From Verrucomicrobiaceae bacterium (GTDB taxonomy: Bacteria; Verrucomicrobiota; Verrucomicrobiia; Verrucomicrobiales; Verrucomicrobiaceae), in contig JABTUN010000001.1 in assembly GCA_015075365.1 (NCBI GenBank), forward strand, positions 2,418,001 to 2,482,000: a stretch of 64,000 bases of DNA, written 5' to 3'. Positions 16,307 through 24,657 of this stretch are shown piece by piece (position 1 is the first letter of the stretch; the number at the start of each line of letters is the position of its first letter). Below the pieces are notes generated by a model. The model saw only the letters and a list, made by a program, of their open reading frames with translations, was not told the DNA's origin and did not search any database. The position numbers and the translations under genes were made by a program.

Positions 16307-17374
16307 ATGGAAGACCAATCCACCCCCCAGTCATCTCTCATCCTCTACCAGACCGAGGATGGCCGGACGCGTATTCAATGCCGCTTTGAGGCGGAGACGC
16401 TCTGGCTGACGCAAGCGCAGATGGCAGAGCTTTTTCAGGTCACGCCGCAGAACGTGACGCTGCATTTGAAGGCCATTTTTGCCGAGGGAGAGCTGGTCGA
16501 GGAGGCAACCTGTAAGGATTACTTACAAGTTCGATTCGAAGGGGGACGAGAGGTGTCACGCAAGCTCCGGCACTACAGCCTCGAAGCCATTCTGGCGGTG
16601 GGTTATCGGGTGCGGAGCCATCGGGGCACGCAGTTCCGGCAGTGGGCGACGGCACGGTTGACGGAGTATCTGGTGAAGGGCTTCACCATGGACGATGAAC
16701 GGCTCAAAAATCCGCCGGGCAAGGGCCAGAAGGACTACTTTGATGAGTTGCTGGAGCGCATCCGCGACATCCGGTCATCGGAACGGCGCTTCTACCAGAA
16801 GATCCTCGACATCTACGCGACGAGTGTGGACTACAGCCCGGACGCGGAGGCCTCACAGCGGTTCTTTGCCACGGTGCAGAACAAAATGCACTGGGCCACG
16901 CACGGGCACACGGTGGCGGAGGTGATCGCTGAACGCGCGGATGCCTCGAAGCCCTTCATGGGCCTGCAAACCACGCGACCGGGCGGCATCGTGCGCAAGG
17001 ACGATGTGGGCATCGCCAAGAACTACCTCACGGAAAGCGAGCTACAGGTGCTGAACCGCATCGTGAACCTCTACATCGAGTATGCGGAACTCCAGGCGCT
17101 GGAGCGCAAGCCGATGACGATGCGCGACTGGATCGCCAAGCTGGATGAGTTCCTCAAAGCGAGCGGTCGTCCGCTGCTGGAGCACGCAGGCGCGGTGTCC
17201 GCCGAAGATGCACGGCAGAAAGCCGAGCGCGAGTATGAGCACTACCGCAAGCTGCTCGACACCCAGCCGCAGCGCATCGACGCCGACTTTGAAAAAGCCG
17301 CTCAAGAGCTGAAAAAGCTCCCGAGACCGCGAAAGGCGCGGGAGACGAAACGCAGACCTGAATCAGAGAGCTGA
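16307..17374 (+). CDS. RhuM family virulence-type protein
   Basis: This is a 355-residue RhuM protein, start ATG at 16307, 9 bp after the previous stop. The N-terminal domain (TLWLTQAQMAELFQVTPQNV, HLKAIFAEGEL) is a DNA-binding helix-turn-helix type. It is followed by the conserved RhuM core (HYSLEAILAVGYRVRSHRGT, FRQWATARLTEYLVKGFTMD, DERLKNPPG). The C-terminal half contains LTESELQVLNRIVNLYIEYAE, also typical. RhuM was first named from a Salmonella pathogenicity island; in most genomes it is an accessory gene in restriction-modification and mobile islands. Biochemical role unknown. The C-terminus is Lys/Arg-rich. Last gene of the island. Confidence 0.92.
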   Translation: MEDQSTPQSSLILYQTEDGRTRIQCRFEAETLWLTQAQMAELFQVTPQNVTLHLKAIFAEGELVEEATCKDYLQVRFEGGREVSRKLRHYSLEAILAVGYRVRSHRGTQFRQWATARLTEYLVKGFTMDDERLKNPPGKGQKDYFDELLERIRDIRSSERRFYQKILDIYATSVDYSPDAEASQRFFATVQNKMHWATHGHTVAEVIAERADASKPFMGLQTTRPGGIVRKDDVGIAKNYLTESELQVLNRIVNLYIEYAELQALERKPMTMRDWIAKLDEFLKASGRPLLEHAGAVSAEDARQKAEREYEHYRKLLDTQPQRIDADFEKAAQELKKLPRPRKARETKRRPESES

Positions 17375-17967
17375 GGGGATTCGTCAGGACATCCCTTGCT
17401 CCCTGTGCCCGTTTGCTCGCCTTGCGCTGACAATCTTGCCAAGGCGTGGCGGGCTGGACGCGGCAGAATCAGGCTGGTGGAATCGGTTCTGACACTGTTT
17501 GCGATCTTTGCATTGTTTCGAGGCCATGTACCGGCGGCTTGGCAGGCTGCTGAAAACACCGCAAGACCTGCGGACCGGGTCACTGCCCCGATCTACAGGA
17601 TGACGGAGCGGGTCACTGCCCCGATCTACAGCGCAGGTGCTCGCGCTGTTGTAGCACCGGCCAGTGACCGGTGAGGGCGTTTTCCAGCAGCCTGTTGGCT
17701 GTGCGATCGCGTTTTCGAGTCTGGCGGACACCATGGCCCTGCCAAGTGCCAATCCATCTCGCCCCCAGGTGCGCGGTGAATTGAGTGGGGGGCGTTAAGA
17801 GAGGTGTGAGTCTTGTTGGTCTATCCTGGGCGTTTTTGACGACCATCCTCGGTTCGGCGAGGGCGTAGTATCGTGCGGCACCGATCTACTGGCGGATCGA
17901 CGCGAAGGTGATCGGCATCAATCCACCGGCTGACCGGTGACAGATCGGAGATCAAGGAAGGATTGCC
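17375..17967. other. Gene-free region between defence island and sulfatase
   Basis: No convincing gene. It contains the imperfect inverted-repeat element at 17543-17694 with two direct copies of a 23-bp unit inside. Further partial matches (CCGATCTAC and GACCGGTGACAGATCGG) lie at about 17880-17950, suggesting debris of a second copy. The last 20 bp hold the AAGGAAGG ribosome-binding site of the sulfatase. Confidence 0.7.
17543..17694. repeat. MITE-like element: inverted repeat enclosing tandem 23-mers
   Basis: The outer arms CAGGCTGCTGAAAAC (17543-17557) and GTTTTCCAGCAGCCTG (17679-17694) are complementary with one bulge. Inside, ACCGGGTCACTG pairs with CAGTGACCGGT. Between them a 23-bp sequence, starting CGGGTCACTGCCCCG, occurs twice (17576-17598 and 17609-17631) with a 33-bp period. 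No coding potential is evident. Confidence 0.65.
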
Positions 17968-19782
17968 ATGCTGCGGTCGTTAGCACCGGGGATGATCCGC
18001 CTTGTTCTCTTTTTTGTCCTCAGCTCGTGTCTTGCTGCTTTTGCCGCTTCGCCAAACGTCGTGGTGTTCCTCGCGGATGACGCGGGCTGGGGGGATTACA
18101 GCCAGTCGGGCAACCAGATGGTCGCCACGCCGAACATCGACTCCATCGCGAAGGGCGGTGTGTCGCTGGACCGCTTCTATGTGTGCCCGGTGTGCTCGCC
18201 GACACGCGCGGAGTTTCTGACCGGGCGTTATCATCCGCGTGGCGGCGTGCGTGGTGTCTCCACCGGGCAGGAACGGCTGGATCTCGGTGAAAAAACCATC
18301 GCGGATGCCTTCAAGGCCGCGGGTTATGCCACGGGATGCTTTGGCAAGTGGCACAACGGCAGCCAGTGGCCCTACCACCCCATGGCCCGCGGCTTTGACG
18401 AGTACTTCGGCCACACCTCAGGGCATTGGGGCGAGTACTTTGACGCGCCGCTGGAGGAGAACGGCAAAATGATCCGCACGCAGGGTTACATCGTGGATGT
18501 CTGCACAGACCGCGCCCTCGGTTTCATCGACAAGAACAAGGACAAGCCCTTCGTCTGCTACATTCCCTTCACCACGCCGCACTCGCCCTGGGCCGCGCCG
18601 GCGGCCGATTGGAAGCGCTTCAAAGACAAGCCCATCACGCAAACTGCCACCGACGCGGTGAAGGAAGTCGCTGACGAAACGCGCTGCGCCTTCGCGATGA
18701 TCGAAAACCAGGACATGAACGTCGGTCGTGTGCTTTCACGTCTGAAGCAGTACGGCGTCGATGAGAACACCATCGTCGTCTATTTCTCCGACAACGGCCC
18801 GAACAGCAACCGCTGGACCGGCGGCATGAAGGGCAAGAAAGGCACCACCGACGAAGGCGGTGTGCGCTCCGTCTGCTACATCCGCTGGCCCGTGAAACTG
18901 CCCGCCGGGCATACCGTCACGCAGATCAGCGGGGCGATTGATCTGATGCCCACGCTCACCGCGCTGGCCGGTGTGAAGCGCGTCGGTGACAAGCCGCTCG
19001 ATGGCCGCGATCTCACGCCGCTGCTCATGAAACAGGCAATCGAATGGCCGGAGCGCATGATCTTCTCCACCTGGGCCATGAACGCCAGCGTGCGCACGCA
19101 AACGCATCGTCTCGACAATGCAGGTCAGCTTTACGACATGATCGCCGATCCCGGTCAGACCAAGCCCATCAACGACAAGGAGCCTGCTCTGGCCGCAAAA
19201 CTCGCGGATGCGGTCAAAGCGTGGCGTCAGGAGGTGTTTGGCGCGGCAGCGGCCCCGCCCAAAGCAAAAGGTGACAAGAAGAAAGGCGGCAATGCCGTCG
19301 ATCCGCGTCCGATACCGGTCGGTTATCGCGAGTTTCCCATCACCATGCTGCCTGCGCGCGATGGCGAGCCAGGCGGCGGCGTGCAGCGGAGCAGCGGCGC
19401 GCCGAACTGTTCGTATTTCGTGAACTGGACGAGCAAGGAGGACAGCATAGTCTGGCTGCTCGATGTTCACACCGCCGGAAAATACGAGGTGACCATCGAC
19501 TACACCTGCAAGGTGCCGGATGCCGGCTCCACCATCGAGCTGAGCTTCCAAAACGCGAAACTCAGCGGCAAGATCGAGCCCGGCTGGGACCCGCCGCTTT
19601 ACACGAACCAGGACACGCTGCCACGCCCGCATGGCGAGAGCCAGATGAAGGAATTCCGCACGCTAAACCTCGGCGAAATGACCCTGCCCGCCGGTCAGGG
19701 ACCGCTCATTCTCCGTGCGACCGACATTCCCGGTGCCTCCGTGATGGACGTGCGCCGAGTCACCCTCACGCTGCTGCCATGA
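17968..19782 (+). CDS. Secreted sulfatase with C-terminal beta-sandwich module
   Basis: This is a 604-residue protein. The ATG at 17968 is preceded by AAGGAAGG at good spacing; an internal ATG at 17992 would shorten the signal peptide (MIRLVLFFVLSSCLAAFAAS) but has a poorer site. Sulfatase signatures: FLADDAGWGDY, CSPTR (Cys76), FGKWHNG and FSDNGPNSN. After residue 430 comes a Lys-rich linker (PPKAKGDKKKGG) and a domain of about 150 residues (VNWTSKEDSIVWLLDVHTAG through RVTLTLLP) that looks like a carbohydrate-binding type beta-sandwich, absent from the other sulfatases here. The domain may tether the enzyme to substrate. The stop overlaps the next sulfatase start (ATGA). Confidence 0.94.
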   Translation: MLRSLAPGMIRLVLFFVLSSCLAAFAASPNVVVFLADDAGWGDYSQSGNQMVATPNIDSIAKGGVSLDRFYVCPVCSPTRAEFLTGRYHPRGGVRGVSTGQERLDLGEKTIADAFKAAGYATGCFGKWHNGSQWPYHPMARGFDEYFGHTSGHWGEYFDAPLEENGKMIRTQGYIVDVCTDRALGFIDKNKDKPFVCYIPFTTPHSPWAAPAADWKRFKDKPITQTATDAVKEVADETRCAFAMIENQDMNVGRVLSRLKQYGVDENTIVVYFSDNGPNSNRWTGGMKGKKGTTDEGGVRSVCYIRWPVKLPAGHTVTQISGAIDLMPTLTALAGVKRVGDKPLDGRDLTPLLMKQAIEWPERMIFSTWAMNASVRTQTHRLDNAGQLYDMIADPGQTKPINDKEPALAAKLADAVKAWRQEVFGAAAAPPKAKGDKKKGGNAVDPRPIPVGYREFPITMLPARDGEPGGGVQRSSGAPNCSYFVNWTSKEDSIVWLLDVHTAGKYEVTIDYTCKVPDAGSTIELSFQNAKLSGKIEPGWDPPLYTNQDTLPRPHGESQMKEFRTLNLGEMTLPAGQGPLILRATDIPGASVMDVRRVTLTLLP

Positions 19783-21314
19783 AATGCCTCTTCATCCTCC
19801 TCGCCCTTTGCCCGGCGCTCTTCGCGGCGCAGCCCAACGTCATCCTCATCATGGTCGATGACTTTGGCTACGAGTGCGTCACGGCGAACGGGGGCGAGTC
19901 GTATCAGACGCCGAACCTCGACAAGCTGGCCGCATTGGGCGTGCGCTTTGAGAACTGCCACGCACAGCCGCTGTGCACGCCCACGCGCGTGCAGCTCATG
20001 ACCGGCCGCTACAACGTGCGCAACTACCTCAACTTCGGCACGCTGCGCCGCGAGGAGACGACCTTCGGCCACATCATGAAAAACGCGGGCTACGCCACCG
20101 CCATCTGCGGCAAGTGGCAGCTCGGTCACGAGCTCGATTCGCCGCAGCACTTCGGCTTTGAGGAATCCTGCCTCTGGCAGCAGACGCGTCGCCCGCCGCG
20201 CTACACGAACCCCGGCCTCGAATACAACGGCGTCGAGAAGGACTTCACGAAGGGCGAGTACGGCCCCACGCTGGTGAACGATTTCGCGCTCGGCTTCATC
20301 GAGAAGAACAAGGAGAAGCCCTTCTTTCTCTACTACCCGATGATCCTCACGCACAATCCCTTCCAGCCCACGCCGGACAGTGCGAACTATGATCCGACGA
20401 TCAGCAGCGAGCAGAAGCTGCAGAATCCGAAGCACTTCGCCGACATGACCGCCTACATGGACAAGATGGTCGGCCGCATCGTGTCGAAGCTCGACGATCT
20501 CGGCCTCCGCGACAACACGCTCATCCTCTTCCTCGGCGACAACGGCACGAACAGCGGCATCACCAGCCGCTTCCAGGGCCGCGACTACAAAGGCGGCAAA
20601 GGCTCCACCAACGCGCACGGCACGCACGTCCCGTTCATCGCCAGTTGGCCGGCGGTCATGAAAAAAGGCCGCGTCTCCGCCGACCTCGTCAGTTGCGCCG
20701 ACTTCCTGCCCACCATCTGCGCCGCCACGGGTGTCGAGGCGCCCGCCGGCGTCGATGGCGTCAGCTTTCTCCCGCAGCTCAAGGGTGAGACCGGCACGCC
20801 GCGCGAATGGCTCTACATCTGGTACTCACCGCGTCAGAGCAAGGACATGACCGTGCGCGAATACGCCTTCGACCAGCGCTTCAAGCTCTACCGCACCGGC
20901 GAGTTCTTCGACCTGAAAGCCGACGAGATGGAGAAGCAGGACCTCGCCACCACCGCCCTCGCCAGCGACGCCGCCGCCGCGAAAGCGAAGCTGCAAGTCG
21001 CCCTCGACCAGTTCAAAGACGCGCGCCCCGCCGAACTCGACCAGCAGTTCCTCAACTCCGGCGCCGGCAAGGACAAGCCGGAGAAGAAGTGCTCCGTCCC
21101 CCTCTTGGATTGGACAGGTGATAAGCTCTCCGAACTGATCCAAGATCAGGCATACATCCACCCCGCGCAGAAGCTCTGTGAAGGCGCAGTGCAGGTCTCG
21201 TCGAGCGTAGCGAGACGAGGCCGCAGCGTAGCCGTAACAGAGCTTCTGCGCGGTCGCCGCCCCCTCCCACTTGTCGCTGTTCACCCTCAACCCGGAGCCT
21301 TCTGCCATGAGTAA
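19779..21314 (+). pseudogene. Sulfatase gene disrupted by IS3 element
   Basis: The first 437 codons (to 21089) are a normal secreted sulfatase: signal peptide MKCLFILLALCPALFA, IMVDDFGYE, CTPTR formylglycine motif (Cys66), GKWQLGHEL and LGDNGTNSG. At 21090 an IS3-family element begins, and the frame then runs 75 codons into the element before stopping at 21314. The native end survives on the far side: 22574-22615 reads LQKGKKKNKMKAE then TGA. Precise removal of 21090-22573 would join ...KPEKK to this tail in frame, giving about 450 residues. All catalytic motifs lie before the break, so the truncated fusion might still be active, but the foreign Arg-rich tail could affect folding. It is coupled to the upstream sulfatase by ATGA. 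Confidence 0.85.
21163..21253. repeat. Long stem-loop in left end of the IS
   Basis: The 17-base arms 21163-21179 and 21237-21253 (core GCGCAGAAGCTCTGT / ACAGAGCTTCTGCGC) are perfectly complementary. The 57-base loop holds a second small stem (CTCGTC / GACGAG). It lies between the left IS end and the OrfA start. Confidence 0.75.
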
Positions 21315-21675
21315 GCCTAAAGCCGCCATCACACCTCCCGCCGTCGAGATCGAAACCGATGCCGACAGTCCGCAACGCTGGACCGCGAAGCGCAAGGCCG
21401 CCCTCGTCATCGACATCCTCCAAGGCAAGACCACCGCCGCGGAGGCTGCTCGCCAGCACGCGCTGACTCTCGCCGAGGTCGAGCAGTGGAAGGAGGACTT
21501 CATCACCCAGGGCACCGAGGCCCTGCGCAGTCATCCGCGCGACCTCGCCCAGCAGTTCGAGGCTCGCGAGAAGACCCTGCTGGCCAAGGTCGGCGAGCTC
21601 ACCCTGCATGTGGACGTTTTAAAAAAAGCTCATCGCTACTTGGGCAAGGACTTGCCGGAAGGGATCTCGTGGTAG
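21307..21675 (+). CDS. IS3-family transposase OrfA
   Basis: This 122-residue protein has an N-terminal helix-turn-helix (RKAALVIDILQGKTTAAEAA, ALTLAEVEQWKEDFI) that binds the terminal repeats, and a C-terminal leucine-zipper-like helix (REKTLLAKVGELTLHVDVLK). I chose the ATG at 21307; an in-frame ATG at 21271 is less well placed. Near the end lies a run of seven A (21621-21627) read as TTA-AAA-AAA, an A-AAA-AAA slippery heptamer at which ribosomes can shift -1 into OrfB. The fused OrfAB protein is normally the active transposase in this family. Confidence 0.88.
   Translation: MSKPKAAITPPAVEIETDADSPQRWTAKRKAALVIDILQGKTTAAEAARQHALTLAEVEQWKEDFITQGTEALRSHPRDLAQQFEAREKTLLAKVGELTLHVDVLKKAHRYLGKDLPEGISW
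21621..21628 (+). promoter_or_regulatory. Probable programmed -1 frameshift site
   Basis: Seven A residues followed by G within orfA. After a -1 slip the frame continues FKKSSSLLGQGLAGRD into OrfB without a stop. Confidence 0.65.
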
Positions 21676-21677
21676 CC

Positions 21678-22538
21678 ATGCAAAACCAACTTCTCCAATC
21701 GGGATCCCCGCCGGTGCCTGTGAGCGTGCTGTGCCGTCTCCTCGGCGTGGCACGCTCCACCACCTATTACCAGCCGCATGGACGCCACCTCGAACCGCGG
21801 TGCGATCCCGCGTGCGTCGAGGCCATCCGTGCGGTGATCGAGGCTCATCCCACCTATGGCGTGCGCATGACTCATGCCCGTCTCACCAAAGGCCAGGGCA
21901 TGATCGTCAACCGCAAGAAGGTCCACCGCATCATGCGCCTGCACCGCTGGACATGCAGGCAGCGCCGCATCGGCCGCCGTCCGCGTGTGCAGCACCTCAA
22001 ATCCATCGCCGCAGCCCCCAACCAGCGTTGGGCCACCGACATCGCCACCGTGGACTGCGGGCGCGACGGCTGGTGCGCCTTCGTGCCGGTCGTCGACTGC
22101 TGCTCGCGTGAAGTCCTCGGCTGGGATCTGGCGCACACCGCCCGAGCCAAGACCGCCGAGCGTGCGCTGGAAGAGGCCCTGCTGCACCGCTTCGGCACCA
22201 CTCGAGGCGCTCCATCAGGACTCACCTTGCGCCACGATAACGGCCTTGTCTTCGGCTCACGAGCCTACCGCGCCCTCGTGCGTGACTACGGCCTCACGCA
22301 GGAATACATCGCTCCCTACACGCCCGAGCAAAACGGCCTGTGCGAGCGGTTCATCCGCACCTTCAAAGAGGAATGCGCCTGGCAGCACCGCTTTGACAAC
22401 CTCACCGCCGCACGCGCGACGGTCGCCAGATACATCGAACACTACAACACCCAGCGCACCCACTCCGCCCTCAACTACAACACCCCACGCCAAACCTACC
22501 TCACCCTATGCAACCCACCCCATCAACAAGCCGCCTGA
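21678..22538 (+). CDS. IS3-family transposase OrfB (DDE integrase core)
   Basis: This 286-residue protein has the retroviral-integrase-like DDE core: first Asp in WATDIATVDC, second in LRHDNGLVF, and Glu in PEQNGLCERFIRTFKEE, with the spacing of IS3 elements. An upstream helix-turn-helix (PVSVLCRLLGVARSTTYY) and the HTH_21 region (HPTYGVRMTHARL) are present. All key residues are intact, so the element may still move. The independent start is ATG 21678, but production as a frameshift fusion with OrfA is expected. The C-terminus (HYNTQRTHSALNYNTPRQTY) is typical. Confidence 0.93.
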   Translation: MQNQLLQSGSPPVPVSVLCRLLGVARSTTYYQPHGRHLEPRCDPACVEAIRAVIEAHPTYGVRMTHARLTKGQGMIVNRKKVHRIMRLHRWTCRQRRIGRRPRVQHLKSIAAAPNQRWATDIATVDCGRDGWCAFVPVVDCCSREVLGWDLAHTARAKTAERALEEALLHRFGTTRGAPSGLTLRHDNGLVFGSRAYRALVRDYGLTQEYIAPYTPEQNGLCERFIRTFKEECAWQHRFDNLTAARATVARYIEHYNTQRTHSALNYNTPRQTYLTLCNPPHQQAA

Positions 22539-22573
22539 ACAACACTGGCTCTTGTCCAACTTTGAGGGGAGCA

Positions 22574-22615
22574 CTACAGAAGGGCAAAAAGAAGAACAAG
22601 ATGAAGGCGGAGTGA
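22574..22615 (+). pseudogene. Severed 3' end of the sulfatase gene
   Basis: Fourteen codons (LQKGKKKNKMKAE, stop) directly after the IS, in the frame that would continue the gene broken at 21089. Lys-rich tails of this kind end the other sulfatases here (GKRAKKKN at 26120, KKAKKG at 10838). Confidence 0.7.
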
Positions 22616-22697
22616 GCTGGGTGCTTCCTCGAAGTGCTTCAACGTAACAGCTGTGTTTTCAGTTTACGGCGCGAGTCGCGCAGCGGACATCGCCGCA

Positions 22698-23546
22698 TCA
22701 GCTTTTTGTCATGTATTTCTCTCGAAACCATGCCGCTGGTTGAAACCGAACAACATTCTCTTTTAGAAGTATGGGCTCAAGACCGTACTTAGCCGCCACT
22801 TGCAGCAGAAGACGTTTTGCCGTTCCAGGTGGGAGATCGAGGTTTTTATCTACCTCGCGGAAGTGAACCAACTGCCCACGGTAATAATTGGACTCTCGAC
22901 GTGTGTGTAGGATTGCAAAATTGACAATGTCATTCGCTTCTTTTGAAATCAGATTTGATTCGATGACTTCGCAAAGCTCGTCATCAGTGTAACCTGTATA
23001 CCTGCCATTGTAGAATGGCCTTTCGACAAGGTCCGCTTCGTTGATTTTGACATTTTGATACCTCGGGATTCGCTTTGTGATATTCGCAGCTTTGAACGAA
23101 GAAATCTTTCCAAAACCAAATTGTTTGATCAGCCCATCAAAGAGTAGTTTGAGATCGATTGCTTTGCCCATCGAGAGCGCTTGCAGCCGGTCGAGCGGTG
23201 AGGGCAATTGGGAGAAATCGATCTCGGGTGCGCAAAGTGGGTATATCGCGAGCTGATCTTTCCTTGCTCTTAACCAAGACGCTCCGACCTCAAACCACAG
23301 CCACGGACGCTCGATCGAAAGGGGAGTAACTATCACAATAATGGCTTGGCAGACGCTTAGTTTATCTTCAATCGCAGCTAGCCAATCCTTTGAAGCGCCA
23401 ATTGCGCCTGGGGAGCTCGTGCAGAATACGTTTACTCCATCAGCGAAGACCTTCTTGATCTCCGCTTGCAGAACAGTCGCAAACTCACCATCTGACGACG
23501 CATGGCTTATGAAGAGGTTTGGTTTCACAATCTGGTGTTCAGGCAT
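22698..23546 (-). CDS. TIR domain protein with unknown C-terminal domain
   Basis: This is a 282-residue protein. The start at 23546 gives MPEHQIVKPNLFISHASSDG and has GAGGAC just upstream; the frame is open further but lacks homology-like sequence. Residues 10-135 form a TIR domain: LFISHASSDGEFA (first strand and loop), GVNVFCTSS, WLAAIEDKLSVCQAIIVIVT, and RPWLWFEVGASWLRARKDQL, where Glu in WFEVGA is the likely catalytic residue of NAD-cleaving TIRs. Residues 165-282 form a mostly helical domain I do not recognise (YTDDELCEVIESNL, PGTAKRLLLQVAAKYGLEP). It is third in a minus-strand operon with a membrane protein and another TIR. It probably acts as a NADase effector or signal producer in phage defence; this is inference from domain and context. 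Confidence 0.8.
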   Translation of the reverse strand: MPEHQIVKPNLFISHASSDGEFATVLQAEIKKVFADGVNVFCTSSPGAIGASKDWLAAIEDKLSVCQAIIVIVTPLSIERPWLWFEVGASWLRARKDQLAIYPLCAPEIDFSQLPSPLDRLQALSMGKAIDLKLLFDGLIKQFGFGKISSFKAANITKRIPRYQNVKINEADLVERPFYNGRYTGYTDDELCEVIESNLISKEANDIVNFAILHTRRESNYYRGQLVHFREVDKNLDLPPGTAKRLLLQVAAKYGLEPILLKENVVRFQPAAWFREKYMTKS

Positions 23547-23602
23547 GATGTCCTCGTTTTCTTGGTTAACGTTTTTTTGTCTCTGTGCTTTGGGCTTCCA
23601 AG

Positions 23603-24022
23603 TTAGTGAGCTTGGGCAGGTGCTACGCTCTGAAGCCAGGAGGCGATCTGTTCTCTGGCCACCCAAAATACAATCAAGATGATGATAGAGTATATTAAGC
23701 TCGCGAGCACACCAGCCCAAACAGACATCCAGAACTGTTTGGACCCGATACTATCTTTGTACGGCTCCCTAATCTCGGAAGCGGCCTTTTCCACAAGATG
23801 CTCTGCTCTTGTCACAAACCCAAGAACTGAATCCTCAGTCAAAAGCGCATCATGTTTATCCGCCGCCTCCTTGGGCTTTGGTTGATTGCCAGTGCGATCT
23901 GCATGTTCCTTCAATGCGTTGTCGAGTGCAGATACAAAAAGACAAAAGGCATGATTGCGAACCTCAAGGCTTTTGCCTGCACGTGTGCAGTAATCTGAAA
24001 TCAGCTGAAACTCCTCAATCAT
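23603..24022 (-). CDS. Small membrane protein between two TIR genes
   Basis: This is a 139-residue protein without a recognised family. Residues 1-90 are hydrophilic and helical (ISDYCTRAGKSLEVRNHAFC, LVEKAASEIREPYKDSIGSK). They are followed by one strong transmembrane helix (VWAGVLASLIYSIIILIVFW) and a short tail (EQIASWLQSVAPAQAH). The topology suggests a single-pass anchor with a soluble N-terminal head. Its start codon overlaps the stop of the upstream TIR gene by four bases, and the next TIR gene follows after 56 bp, so the three are probably co-expressed. It may be the membrane-bound partner or sensor for the TIR proteins. A signal peptide is not present. Confidence 0.7.
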   Translation of the reverse strand: MIEEFQLISDYCTRAGKSLEVRNHAFCLFVSALDNALKEHADRTGNQPKPKEAADKHDALLTEDSVLGFVTRAEHLVEKAASEIREPYKDSIGSKQFWMSVWAGVLASLIYSIIILIVFWVAREQIASWLQSVAPAQAH

Positions 24023-24549
24023 GACGTCGGCTTAATTTTTTGAAGTTCTTGTTCCCATGCCTTGTCGAACGCAGCCGACGACGCCTCGGTCGAAGTTGAG
24101 CCCGTTGGTGTATGAGCGATCAACGCAAGATCACGAGATAATGCCGGCACAGCCTCTGCGACTCGAGATGGCGTGCCTCCAAGGTGGATTAAAAGTCTGG
24201 ACAAGGACTCTTGCGAGGTGCTGACAGACTGGTATGCGTTAAGGGGACCGCTCAACTGAGAAGGCTGGACACCGACAAGTATTGGAACAATCGGAAGCCC
24301 TCTGCCAACGATTGCCCCTGCTTCAAAATGTATCCACGGTGAGTGCAAGTTCGAAGGCGTAATGAAAAACAGTGCCATGTCAGCCTGTTGCAGCTGCTCT
24401 ATCATAGCTCGTTGCCAATGTTCTCCTGCCTTGATGTCCTCCCAACCAGAAAACACAATTGTGTTCGGGGCGACTTCGGAAATGACTCGTCGAAGAGCCG
24501 AAGCTGCCTTGCGAGAATCTTCACCTGACCATGACAGATAAGTGTTCAC
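24019..24549 (-). CDS. TIR domain protein (stand-alone)
   Basis: This is a 176-residue protein with a GTG start at 24549. Almost the whole protein is a TIR domain: NTYLSWSGEDSRKAASALRR, TIVFSGWEDIKAGEHWQRAM, ADMALFFITPSNLHSPWIHF, EAGAIVG. The WIHFEAGA segment holds the presumed catalytic Glu, matching WLWFEVGA in the second TIR protein, although the two are otherwise quite different, so this is not a recent duplication. It is the first gene of the three-gene operon and divergent from the sulfatase at 24658. Bacterial TIRs cleave NAD or make cyclic-ADP-ribose-type signals during phage infection; which of these applies is unknown. Confidence 0.82.
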   Translation of the reverse strand: MNTYLSWSGEDSRKAASALRRVISEVAPNTIVFSGWEDIKAGEHWQRAMIEQLQQADMALFFITPSNLHSPWIHFEAGAIVGRGLPIVPILVGVQPSQLSGPLNAYQSVSTSQESLSRLLIHLGGTPSRVAEAVPALSRDLALIAHTPTGSTSTEASSAAFDKAWEQELQKIKPTS

Positions 24550-24657
24550 TAGCGATATGTTGAAGTTGGGCGAACAACTCAGATGGTGAACACTTCCGCC
24601 GGTTTGTCAGCAGCATTCTGATGGACAGAATCCAAACTTGCCTTCGTTTTCGGCGGC

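Larger units (their letters stand above)
21090..22573 (+). mobile_element. IS3-family insertion sequence
   Basis: 1484-bp element beginning TG and ending CA. Imperfect terminal inverted repeats: left TGCTCCGTCCCCCTC...TTGGACA, right (reverse complement) TGCTCCCCTCAAAGTTGGACA. It encodes OrfA and OrfB in the plus orientation, with OrfB in the -1 frame. No target duplication could be recognised (AAG on the left, CTA on the right). It sits inside a sulfatase gene. Confidence 0.85.

Noticed and set aside
12519..17374. Complete type I restriction-modification operon
   Set aside because: No HsdM, HsdS or HsdR motifs (no methyltransferase NPPF/FxGxG or DEAD helicase) are present.
22698..24549. Known Thoeris system
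   Set aside because: No ThsA (SIR2/SLOG) gene lies beside the TIR genes, and the middle protein is a small membrane protein.
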